From: Candidatus Zhuqueibacterota bacterium | GTDB lineage: Bacteria; Zhuqueibacterota; QNDG01 | DNA: 12,642 nucleotides | Assembly: GCA_003645915.1 (NCBI GenBank) | Contig: QNDG01000007.1 | Coordinates: 1-12,642, forward strand | Direction: 5' to 3' | The notes under the pieces: model-generated | Seen by the model: only the letters and a program-made list of their open reading frames with translations | What the model was told of the DNA's origin: nothing | The model's database searches: none | Shown: in pieces, positions 1 through 6,743 of the stretch | How the letters are laid out: each line of letters starts with the position of its first letter | Position numbering within the stretch: position 1 is the first letter of the stretch | Position numbers and translations under genes: made by a program

Positions 1-333
1 GTAATTAATGATATCAGAGAAGAGATGCGCGACAGGTTCGGAACTGTACCTGATGAGGCGGAAACATTGTTACAGGTTGCAGGGATCCGGCTTATGGCTC
101 AAAAGAACGGTTTTAAAAGAGTTACTATTTCGGAAAAAGATGCCAGGCTCTATTTAGATGAGTCTTGGCCCGAACACTTTGAAACACAGGAACTTTTTAC
201 AGATTATATCCGTTCATTTATAGACAGCTCTGACAATGAAATTCGCTTTTTATCCGGAGATAGTTTTGGTATAAGAGTATTTTTTAACGGTAAAGAACCT
301 TTTACCGTATTGAAAAAGTTGTTGCAAAGGTGA
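1..333 (+). CDS. mfd: Transcription-repair coupling factor Mfd, C-terminal end (partial)
   Basis: The reading frame is open from base 1, so the gene begins outside the window; the ATG at 25 lies inside the protein and is not its start. About 110 residues are visible. They carry the Mfd C-terminal (TRCF/D7) signature, a stretch beginning RDRFGTVPDEAETLL followed by a conserved helix (LMAQKNGFKRV). In known Mfd proteins this domain covers the UvrA-binding surface and restrains the motor until RNA polymerase is engaged; the full protein removes stalled polymerase and recruits UvrA. The helicase motor and polymerase-binding domains lie upstream and cannot be seen. A gap of 52 bases with no terminator hairpin separates it from the next gene, so the PPIase genes may be read from the mfd transcript. 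Identity rests on the C-terminal domain alone. Confidence 0.88.
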   Translation, partial: VINDIREEMRDRFGTVPDEAETLLQVAGIRLMAQKNGFKRVTISEKDARLYLDESWPEHFETQELFTDYIRSFIDSSDNEIRFLSGDSFGIRVFFNGKEPFTVLKKLLQR

Positions 334-375
334 ACACTATTAACTATCTTCTCACAAACGGGTTTTCAGAATAAA

Positions 376-381
376 TGGAGG
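376..381 (+). promoter_or_regulatory. Ribosome binding site for the first PPIase-like lipoprotein
   Basis: TGGAGG lies four bases before the ATG at 386. It fixes this start and shows that the gene has its own translation signal, not only coupling to mfd. Confidence 0.7.
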
Positions 382-385
382 CAAT

Positions 386-2101
386 ATGTTTCGAAGACAG
401 ATTATACCGGTTGTATTATTGTTGTCAGTATTGGCAATATTTAATGGGTGCTCAAAAAAAAGTCCGGCTGTAGCCTATATTGGAAGTAAAGAGGTAATAA
501 GGCTTGATGAGTTTAACAGGGATTTTTTAAGAAGCAAATCTTTACAGGATGCAGAGAATGCAAGCCTTGAAGAGAAAAAGAATTTTTTAAATCGACTGAT
601 TGACAACAGACTTTTGATTATTGGGGCACAGGAAGCAGGAATGGATCAGGATTCTGTTGTAAAATCAAGAGTCGACGGTTTTATAAAAGGAAAGATGATA
701 CAAAAACTTTATGACATTGAGGTGGCTGATAAAGTTATTAAGGAGAGAGATATAAGGGATTTGTATGCCAGGCTTTCAAAAGAAGCTACAGTAAGGATGA
801 TTTTTGTTAAAAGACCGAGTGATAACAGTGTTGAGAAAATTGAAGAGGCAAAAGATAAAATTAACAAAGCTCTTCAGAGAGTTCGGAATGGAGAAGATTT
901 TGCTCAGGTTGCAAGAGAAATGTCAGACGACCCCTCTTCAAGAGAAAGAGGCGGATTGATAAAAAGTATGACCTGGGTAAGAAAAGATGATCCTATACGC
1001 AAAGCTGTTTTTTCATTACAGGAAGGCCAGATCTCAAATGTTTTGGATGAACGCCAAGGGTATTTCATATTTAAACTGGAAAAATTAAAACGAATCAAAC
1101 AAGAGCCTTATAAAAATGCAAGGAAACAGTTAAGGCAGCGTCTTATTTCAGCCAACAGATCAAAACTTTCTTCTGTCGCAAAAAAATACTTAAGGGATGC
1201 AAAAGCATTTTATATGACTGCATGGATTGATTCTTCATTAAGGAAGTTTTCAGAAGCTGTTGCCCCCTATGCAAAATCAAACAGAGCTGCTATGGTTGAT
1301 TCAATGGAGAGACTGCCAAAAGATATAAAAAATATGATTTTGGTAAAATGTGTTGATCAGGACTTTACAGTACAGGATTTTATAAACAGAGTAAAGATTA
1401 CTCCCTTAAGAAAAGAGCTGGTAATAAGCAGACCAGAGGGAATTCAGCTTGCTATAGACGGATGGCTTACTCAGGACGCTCTTGTATATCAGGCGAAAAA
1501 GAAAAAGCTTCACAAGGATCCGGAGATACTAAAATCTGCAGAGCAGCAGAAGAGAAGCGAAATGTCCAAGCGTTTTCTCGGTGAAGTTATTTATAAAGAT
1601 CTTTCCGTATCAGATAAAGAAATAATGGATTTTTATAATAAGCACAAAGAAGATAAATACTTTACTCCGGAGAAAGCAAAGGTCCAGGAAATTATGCTGA
1701 CAGATAAGGATCTGGCGGATAAAATTGCAAAAAGAGCCAAACGGGGTGAAAATTTTACAAGGCTTGTAAAAAAATATTCTGAAAGAAAAAGATACAAGGA
1801 GAAAAATGGTATAATTGATTATTTCCCGAAAGGAAGCTGGGGTGCAATAGGAGCAGAGGCGTTTAAGCTGAAAAAAGGAGAGATAAGCGGCCCTATAAAA
1901 CTGGGCAACAGATATTCTATAATTAAACTTCTGGATAAAAAGAAAAGAGAGATTAAACCTTTAAAGGAAGTTTATGACAGAGTAAGGCGGGATGTACAAA
2001 ATGAAAAGCGCCGCGATCTGAAAGAGAGGTGGCTGTCAAACAAGAGATCAGAATTGGGAGTAAAAATAAATGAACCGGTTCTTGCTGTTGCGTTTAAGTA
2101 A
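386..2101 (+). CDS. SurA-like lipoprotein with two degenerate parvulin domains
   Basis: A 571-residue exported protein. The N-terminus has basic residues, a hydrophobic core and a lipobox FNGC, so Cys22 is probably lipidated and the protein membrane-anchored in the periplasm. Residues about 30-130 resemble the helical SurA N-terminal chaperone domain. Two parvulin-like modules follow, at about 135-235 and 430-522, joined by a long lysine-rich helical region. Each module keeps the overall pattern (GEDF..VAREMS, GGLI, GYFIFKLE; GENFTRLVKKYS, RYSIIKLL). The histidines normally found in HIL near the start and GYH near the end are replaced: Phe140 and Phe227 in the first, Met437 and Ser511 in the second. 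Isomerase activity is therefore doubtful, and I infer a holdase or scaffold role for outer-membrane proteins. A good TGGAGG site (376-381) supports the ATG at 386. The last 32 bases overlap the next gene. Confidence 0.8.
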   Translation: MFRRQIIPVVLLLSVLAIFNGCSKKSPAVAYIGSKEVIRLDEFNRDFLRSKSLQDAENASLEEKKNFLNRLIDNRLLIIGAQEAGMDQDSVVKSRVDGFIKGKMIQKLYDIEVADKVIKERDIRDLYARLSKEATVRMIFVKRPSDNSVEKIEEAKDKINKALQRVRNGEDFAQVAREMSDDPSSRERGGLIKSMTWVRKDDPIRKAVFSLQEGQISNVLDERQGYFIFKLEKLKRIKQEPYKNARKQLRQRLISANRSKLSSVAKKYLRDAKAFYMTAWIDSSLRKFSEAVAPYAKSNRAAMVDSMERLPKDIKNMILVKCVDQDFTVQDFINRVKITPLRKELVISRPEGIQLAIDGWLTQDALVYQAKKKKLHKDPEILKSAEQQKRSEMSKRFLGEVIYKDLSVSDKEIMDFYNKHKEDKYFTPEKAKVQEIMLTDKDLADKIAKRAKRGENFTRLVKKYSERKRYKEKNGIIDYFPKGSWGAIGAEAFKLKKGEISGPIKLGNRYSIIKLLDKKKREIKPLKEVYDRVRRDVQNEKRRDLKERWLSNKRSELGVKINEPVLAVAFK

Positions 2102-2945
2102 AATTAATATTTTTTGCCCGGTAATTTTAGTTGTTTTTCTGCTTTTTTCCTGTTCAACTAAAGACGGCAGTGATATTGTTGCACAGGTGGATGGTTCTGT
2201 ATTGACCAGGGCTCAATTGAAAAAACAGATTGAAAGACTTGGATTAAGGCAGGATCAGGAACATGAATTTGTTGAAAAATGGATAAATGACCAGCTTCTT
2301 TATCTTGAGGCAAAAAGGCAGGGTTTTGATAAATCAAAAGATCTTCGGGAAGAACTTGAGCGTGTAAAGAAGGAATTTATGATTCAAAAGCTGCTTGAAA
2401 AAACATATGCTGAAAAAATCAAGGTGACCGAAGAAGAGATAGCATCTTATTATCACAATAATATGGATCTTTTTAAGGTTAATGAAGACGAGGTCAGAAT
2501 TCAGCATATTCTTACTAAAACCAGAGCTGAGGCAGGTTTAGCAATGAAGGAGATAAAAGCTGGCAAGGCATTTAAGGATGTTGCCAAAGAGAGATCAATA
2601 GGTCCTTTTGCCGGACACGGAGGAGACATTGGCTTTTTTACTAAAAAAGATGTTATCCCGGAAGTGGCAAGATATGCTTTTCGTATTCCGGAAGGCAGTC
2701 TTTCTCCGATTTTTAAAAGTGTGCACGGATACCATATTTTAAAGGTCCTTAAAAAACGTAAAAAGGGCTCCATTAAAGATCTCGATGATATTCGTGACGA
2801 AATTGCACAGCGAATCAGAGTTACAAAAGAAAGATCCGTATATTATGATTTACTGTTTCAACTTCAGCACAGCGAGAAAATCTCAATTAATGTTCCCGGA
2901 AAAGCCGGAGATACATCGGGAAAAATAACAGAAACCAATAATTAA
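2070..2945 (+). CDS. Peptidyl-prolyl cis-trans isomerase lipoprotein, parvulin (PpiC/PrsA) type
   Basis: A 291-residue lipoprotein: a long hydrophobic N-terminal segment ends in LFSC, making Cys28 the likely lipidated residue. Residues about 38-140 form a SurA_N/PrsA-like helical chaperone segment. One parvulin domain (about 140-230) follows and, unlike the preceding gene, keeps the expected motifs: IQHIL with His146, GHGGDIGFF, and GYHILKV with His222. It should catalyse proline isomerisation in periplasmic or outer-membrane clients. The tail after about residue 270 is low-complexity and polar. The ATG at 2070 sits 32 bases inside the upstream gene behind GGGAG (2056-2060), so translation is probably coupled. 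Its stop codon shares a base with the surA start. The single-domain layout resembles Gram-positive PrsA, but the context points to outer-membrane protein folding. Confidence 0.85.
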   Translation: MNRFLLLRLSKINIFCPVILVVFLLFSCSTKDGSDIVAQVDGSVLTRAQLKKQIERLGLRQDQEHEFVEKWINDQLLYLEAKRQGFDKSKDLREELERVKKEFMIQKLLEKTYAEKIKVTEEEIASYYHNNMDLFKVNEDEVRIQHILTKTRAEAGLAMKEIKAGKAFKDVAKERSIGPFAGHGGDIGFFTKKDVIPEVARYAFRIPEGSLSPIFKSVHGYHILKVLKKRKKGSIKDLDDIRDEIAQRIRVTKERSVYYDLLFQLQHSEKISINVPGKAGDTSGKITETNN

Positions 2946-4258
2946 TGGACAGGGTTATGAAAGTATCGGACAAAATAAAGCTTGTATTTTTGTTTCTTTT
3001 GTTTTTGACTGTTACAGGAATACAGGCGCAGCAGGTTCTTGATGGTGTTGTTGCTATTGTAGGAGAAGAAATAATTCTGAAAACAGAACTTCTTCAGGCA
3101 TCACAGGCCTTTGCAATACAGATGAATATTAATCCCCAGCAGCAGCCTGACAGATTTGAAAAAATTAAAAGGGATGTACTTAAGAATCTTATAACTGAAA
3201 AAGTTCTTCTTTACAAGGCAAAAAAAGATACAATTACAGTTGAAGATCAGCAGGTTGATGCAGCTCTTGAGGACAGAATAAAGCAGATGATTCAACAGTT
3301 AGGATCAAAAGAAAAAGTTGAATCTTATTTTGGTAAGAGCATCAATCAGATTAAAAATGACTACAGGGAAGATATTAAAAAGCAGCTTATTGCTCAAAAA
3401 GTGCAGCAGCAAAAACTGGCAGGCTTAACAATTTCCAGAAGAGAAGTTGAACAGTTTTACAATACAATGAAAGACAGTCTTCCCCAAATGCAGAATATGG
3501 TAAAAATCGCACATATCTTGATGGATGTAAGATCTCAGGGTGCTGCGAAACAGGCAGCTGAAAAAAAGCTTAGAGATATAAGGCAGAAGATATTAAAAGG
3601 CGCATCTTTTGCAGATATGGCCTCGCTTTATTCAGAAGATCCTGGTACTGCACCTAATGGCGGGGATCTTGGTTATATTGAACGGGGTACTCTTTATAAA
3701 TCATTTGAAGATCCGGCCTTTAGCATGAAACCAGGTGAAATATCCGACATTATTGAAACTCCTATTGGTCTTCATATAATTAAAGTTGAAGATAAAAAGG
3801 AAAACCGTGTAAGAGTTAGCCATATTCTGATTCGTCTGAGCGCAACTAAAGATGATGAAAAGTATATAATTGAGAAATTAAAAAATATCCGCAGACAGGC
3901 TGTGGAAGGCAGGAAAACATTTGCAGAACTTGCAAAAGAGTATTCTGTTGATGAGTCAACAAAGAACAACGGAGGAGAACTTGGCTGGCTTCCTGTTGGA
4001 CAGCTTCAGATTCAGGAATTTGTCAATGCAATAGATACATTAAACGTTGGAGAAATCAGTATGCCTTTTAAAACCGATTACGGATATCACATTGTAAAGC
4101 TTGAAGAAAAACAGGAGAGCAGAAAACTTAATTTAAAGGATGATTGGGACAGAATCAGGGAATGGGCTCTTAATGTTAAAAGGCAGAAAGTTTTAAATGC
4201 ATGGGTTGAGAGAATTAAAAAGGATCTGTATATTGAAATAAAGGAAGATATGATTTAA
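2945..4258 (+). CDS. surA: Periplasmic chaperone/peptidyl-prolyl isomerase SurA
   Basis: A 437-residue secreted protein. The N-terminus has lysines, a run of Phe/Leu, and a likely signal peptidase I site after GIQA (Ala28), with no lipobox, so it should be soluble in the periplasm. The order is that of SurA: N-terminal helical chaperone module (about 30-180), parvulin 1 (about 186-282), parvulin 2 (about 288-389), C-terminal helix. Both parvulins keep their histidines (His190 and His277; His293 and His382) and the GGDLG/GGELG loops. In known SurA the N- and C-terminal parts bind aromatic-rich outer-membrane protein segments for delivery to the BAM complex. The ATG at 2945 shares its A with the preceding TAA and has no clear ribosome site, which suggests coupling; an ATG at 2957 is possible and would give a more compact signal peptide. 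A terminator follows. Confidence 0.9.
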   Translation: MDRVMKVSDKIKLVFLFLLFLTVTGIQAQQVLDGVVAIVGEEIILKTELLQASQAFAIQMNINPQQQPDRFEKIKRDVLKNLITEKVLLYKAKKDTITVEDQQVDAALEDRIKQMIQQLGSKEKVESYFGKSINQIKNDYREDIKKQLIAQKVQQQKLAGLTISRREVEQFYNTMKDSLPQMQNMVKIAHILMDVRSQGAAKQAAEKKLRDIRQKILKGASFADMASLYSEDPGTAPNGGDLGYIERGTLYKSFEDPAFSMKPGEISDIIETPIGLHIIKVEDKKENRVRVSHILIRLSATKDDEKYIIEKLKNIRRQAVEGRKTFAELAKEYSVDESTKNNGGELGWLPVGQLQIQEFVNAIDTLNVGEISMPFKTDYGYHIVKLEEKQESRKLNLKDDWDRIREWALNVKRQKVLNAWVERIKKDLYIEIKEDMI

Positions 4259-4284
4259 TAGTCTGTTCGGGTTTAAAATTTTAG

Positions 4285-4318
4285 CCCTCTGCATTAATTT
4301 TTTGCAGGGGGTTTTTAT
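4285..4318 (+). terminator. Rho-independent terminator after surA
   Basis: A 9-bp stem pairs CCCTCTGCA (4285-4293) with TGCAGGGGG (4303-4311), including one G-T wobble, across a nine-base T-rich loop. TTTTT follows directly. It lies 26 bases past the surA stop and marks the end of the mfd/PPIase/surA unit. Confidence 0.85.
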
Positions 4319-4389
4319 AAATTGGCCATATAAGTAAAATGTGTAGTTTTGTTAACATTTTTTGTTTAAAGACAAAAAACTTAATTGAC

Positions 4390-4421
4390 GGCCGGATTTT
4401 AAACGGATTTATTAAACGGCC
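4390..4421. repeat. Imperfect tandem repeat bounded by GGCCG/CGGCC
   Basis: CGGATTTTAAA (4393-4403) is followed directly by CGGATTTATTAAA (4404-4416) and another CGG. The block begins with GGCCG and ends with CGGCC, which also form a 5-bp inverted repeat. It could be a protein-binding site well upstream of the lat promoter, but the repeats are short and in AT-rich DNA. Confidence 0.4.
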
Positions 4422-4520
4422 TTTAAAAAATGTTCATAATACAGCAAAAAGAGCAATATGTTTTCCGCTGGTTTTTACAGGTGTTTAAGGTGCGATTTAA
4501 AATAAAAATTGTTATACTGT

Positions 4521-4542
4521 AAAGTCAAAGTATCTTGACTTT
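4521..4542. promoter_or_regulatory. Possible operator: 8-bp inverted repeat over the -35 box
   Basis: AAAGTCAA (4521-4528) and TTGACTTT (4535-4542) are exact reverse complements separated by six bases. The right arm contains the TTGACT -35 hexamer of the promoter in front of the lysine transaminase, so a dimeric regulator bound here would compete with RNA polymerase. No regulator gene is visible in the window, and the role is inferred from symmetry and position. Confidence 0.5.
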
Positions 4543-4563
4543 TTGTGCAATTCTTGTTATACT
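4535..4563 (+). promoter_or_regulatory. Sigma-70-like promoter for the lat-led gene run
   Basis: TTGACT (4535-4540) and TATACT (4558-4563) each match the consensus hexamer at five of six positions and are spaced by the ideal 17 bases. The start would fall near 4570, giving a leader of about 86 bases before the ATG at 4657. It lies downstream of the surA terminator and is the only strong promoter I see, so it may drive much of the following eight-gene run. If the organism belongs to Bacteroidota proper, whose promoters use a different -7/-33 pattern, this match would be less meaningful. Confidence 0.6.
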
Positions 4564-4656
4564 AATTAGCTATAGTTTTATGTTGTTTTATTTTATAGTT
4601 GGTTTTAATTGTTGAACTTGTTTTTTAATATTAACTGATTTGCGAGGGAATAGGTT

Positions 4657-6045
4657 ATGGAAAAAAGAGATTTACATAAGAAAGTGGCAGGATTACCAGA
4701 TGAGCATGTTCCCGGACTCCAGGACGACTGGTGGACAGATATTTCACCTGATTTATGGAGGTCCCACGGCAGTTTTCTTGTTGATATTTCCGGAGAAGAG
4801 TACCTTGATTTCTTCGGGTTTCTTTCTACTGCACCTGTAAGTTATAATCATCCGAGATTGAGAGACAAGTCTTTTTTAGATCGTTTGGCTAAAGCATCTT
4901 TTTACAGACCTTCCCTTGCGGATTTCTGGACAGAAGAGCTTGCAGAATTTATTGACTCATTAAGAAAATACGGAACGCCTGAATATCTTCATCACTATTT
5001 TCTTATTGACGGCGGAGCTCTTGCAGTTGAAAATGCATTAAAGGCCGCTTTTGACTGGAAAGTAAGAAGAAACATTGAAAAAGGCCTTATTACTTCAGAT
5101 CCTGTTGAAGAAAAGCAGCCTCTTGGAACCAAGGTAATATCATTTGAATCTGCATTTCACGGAAGATCGGGCTATACTCTGTCTCTTACCCATACAAACG
5201 ATCAGAGAAAATACAAATATTTCCCCAAATTTGACTGGTACAGGGTTGAACCGCCTGTAATGTTTTTCAAAAATGACGGTGCAGTAGCTAATCCTCAGGA
5301 AGTTGCGGAAAAAGAAAAAAAATCAATAGAAGAAATATCGTCCATTCTTGAAAAAAACGGTGATGATGTTGCGGCTATTATTATTGAGCCTGTTCAGTGT
5401 GAAGGAGGAGACAGGCACATGCCTACATCATTTTTTGTGAATTTAAGAAGGTTGTGTGATGAACACGACGTACTGCTTATTTATGATGAGGTACAGACAG
5501 GTTTTGGAACCACAGGAAAAATGTGGGGGCATGAGCATTTTGGATTTGACGCAAAACCTGACATGATTGCTTTTTCAAAGAAAAGCCAGGTAGGCGGTGT
5601 AATGGCCAACCATGACAAGTTTGCAAGATTTGACAGTAATGTTTTTTCCAATAATGACGGAGGGAAAAGCAGGCTGAATTCAACGTGGGGAGGTCATCCT
5701 ACAGATATGTTAAGAGGAGCTGAATTTCTTAAAATAATAAATGAAGAAAATCTGCTGGATAATGCAGGGAAAATGGGACAAAAGCTCCTTGAAGGTATAA
5801 GGAATCTGTGTGCAAAATACAGCAATATAATTGAAAATCCGCGTGGAAAAGGGATGCTTCTGGGTTTTGATATGGTTGATCCGGAAAAACAATCAGAATT
5901 GTGGTCTGCAATGAAACAGGAAAAGCTGCTTGGACTGACATGCGGTACACGCACAATCAGATTCAGACCGCATCTGGATTTAACAGAAAGTGATGTATCT
6001 CTTGGACTTGAAAGACTTGAAAAGGCTTTGAAAAAACTGGCCTGA
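4657..6045 (+). CDS. lat: L-lysine 6-transaminase (lysine epsilon-aminotransferase)
   Basis: A 462-residue class III PLP-dependent aminotransferase. The family moves the epsilon-amino group of L-lysine to 2-oxoglutarate, giving 2-aminoadipate 6-semialdehyde (which cyclises to piperideine-6-carboxylate) and glutamate. Features close to the Mycobacterium tuberculosis Lat enzyme include FLIDGGALAVENALK, SAFHGRSGYTLSLTHTND, FPKFDW, IIEPVQCEGGDRH, DEVQTGFG, FSKKSQVGG, SRLNSTWGG and TIRFRPHL. Asp277 (DEVQTG) should contact the PLP ring nitrogen; Lys309, the second lysine of SKKSQVGG, aligns with the Schiff-base lysine of the family. The ATG at 4657 has GAGGG eight bases upstream (4644-4648). No semialdehyde dehydrogenase or other lysine-degradation gene is nearby, so the fate of the product is unknown. 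Its stop overlaps the rsmI start by one base. Specificity comes from motif similarity; another diamine or omega-amino acid is possible. Confidence 0.87.
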   Translation: MEKRDLHKKVAGLPDEHVPGLQDDWWTDISPDLWRSHGSFLVDISGEEYLDFFGFLSTAPVSYNHPRLRDKSFLDRLAKASFYRPSLADFWTEELAEFIDSLRKYGTPEYLHHYFLIDGGALAVENALKAAFDWKVRRNIEKGLITSDPVEEKQPLGTKVISFESAFHGRSGYTLSLTHTNDQRKYKYFPKFDWYRVEPPVMFFKNDGAVANPQEVAEKEKKSIEEISSILEKNGDDVAAIIIEPVQCEGGDRHMPTSFFVNLRRLCDEHDVLLIYDEVQTGFGTTGKMWGHEHFGFDAKPDMIAFSKKSQVGGVMANHDKFARFDSNVFSNNDGGKSRLNSTWGGHPTDMLRGAEFLKIINEENLLDNAGKMGQKLLEGIRNLCAKYSNIIENPRGKGMLLGFDMVDPEKQSELWSAMKQEKLLGLTCGTRTIRFRPHLDLTESDVSLGLERLEKALKKLA

Positions 6046-6743
6046 TGGCAGAAACAGTAAAAACCGCAGGAGTTCTTTATATTGTAAGTACTCCAATCGG
6101 GAATTTGGAAGATATAACATTAAGGGCTCTGAGAGTATTAAAAGAGGCCGATATAATTGCAGCAGAAGATACAAGGCATACGGGTCTTCTTCTTAAGCAT
6201 TTTGATATAAAGAACAGGATTGTAAGCTACCACGATCATAACAAAGAGAGAAGCGGACCAAGGCTTATAGAAAGACTTCTGCAGGGAGAAAATATTGCAG
6301 TTGTTTCCGATGCAGGCACGCCGGGAATTTCAGATCCTGCTTTTTATCTCGTAAGGCTTGCTAAGGAAAATTCCATTACAGTTTCGCCTGTGCCCGGACC
6401 TTCTGCTTTGATTTCCGGGTTGGTTGTATCCGGGCTGCCTACAGACAGGTTTGTGTTCGAAGGATTTCTTCCGGTAAAAAAGAACAGAAAAACAAGGCTT
6501 AACAACCTGGCAGAAGAAGATAGAACCATTGTTCTTTATGAATCACCATACAGGCTTCTTAAGACGCTCAAAGACTTAAAGGAGACTTTAGGTAACAGGA
6601 AAGTGGCTGTATGCAGAGAATTAACAAAGAAGTTTGAAGAAATTGTTAGTAGTACGCTTGATGAAGCATTTCAGTATTTTTCGTCAAAAAGTGTACGAGG
6701 AGAATTTGTATTAATTATTCAAGGGAATAAAATAAAAAAATGA
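6045..6743 (+). CDS. rsmI: 16S rRNA (cytidine1402-2'-O)-methyltransferase RsmI
   Basis: This cytoplasmic SAM-dependent enzyme methylates the 2'-hydroxyl of C1402 in the ribosomal decoding centre, next to the N4 position modified by RsmH. The tetrapyrrole-methylase fold is clear: LYIVSTPIGNLEDIT (residues 11-25), AAEDTRHT (39-46), SDAGTPGISDP (88-98), PVPGPSALISGL, FEGFLP and LYESPYRL. At 232 residues it lacks the roughly 50-residue C-terminal extension of the E. coli (about 286 residues) and Bacillus proteins; the end EFVLIIQG followed by a few lysines looks natural rather than broken. The ATG at 6045 shares a base with the lat stop, and the gene ends in an ATGA overlap with the next, so translation is probably coupled on both sides. 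Confidence 0.93.
   Translation: MAETVKTAGVLYIVSTPIGNLEDITLRALRVLKEADIIAAEDTRHTGLLLKHFDIKNRIVSYHDHNKERSGPRLIERLLQGENIAVVSDAGTPGISDPAFYLVRLAKENSITVSPVPGPSALISGLVVSGLPTDRFVFEGFLPVKKNRKTRLNNLAEEDRTIVLYESPYRLLKTLKDLKETLGNRKVAVCRELTKKFEEIVSSTLDEAFQYFSSKSVRGEFVLIIQGNKIKK

Larger units (their letters stand above)
4319..4656. other. Non-coding gap between surA and the lysine transaminase gene
   Basis: This is the only long stretch without a gene. I see no protein-like frame and no tRNA or familiar riboswitch. In order it holds an AT-rich hairpin (TTTTTTGT / ACAAAAAA, 4358-4379), an imperfect tandem repeat with GGCCG/CGGCC at its ends (4390-4421), an 8-bp inverted repeat (4521-4542), a promoter (4535-4563), and a leader of about 86 bases rich in A and T. 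Several parts look regulatory; none is identified. Confidence 0.6.

Noticed and set aside
25..333. A complete 102-residue gene starting at the ATG at 25
   Set aside because: The frame is open through base 1 and the residues before the ATG (VINDIREE) fit Mfd, so this is the end of a longer protein.
4513..4518. A second TATACT as another -10 box
   Set aside because: No -35-like hexamer stands 16-18 bases upstream (GTGCGA at the expected place).
4640..4840. A 66-codon + strand frame overlapping the start of lat
   Set aside because: It is out of frame with lat, begins four bases before lat's own ribosome site, and its translation has no domain-like pattern. The lat frame is conserved along its whole length.
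5578..5580. Lys308 of the lysine transaminase as the PLP Schiff-base residue
   Set aside because: Class III enzymes place the lysine three residues before Gly-Gly (K-x-x-x-G-G), which selects the neighbouring Lys309.
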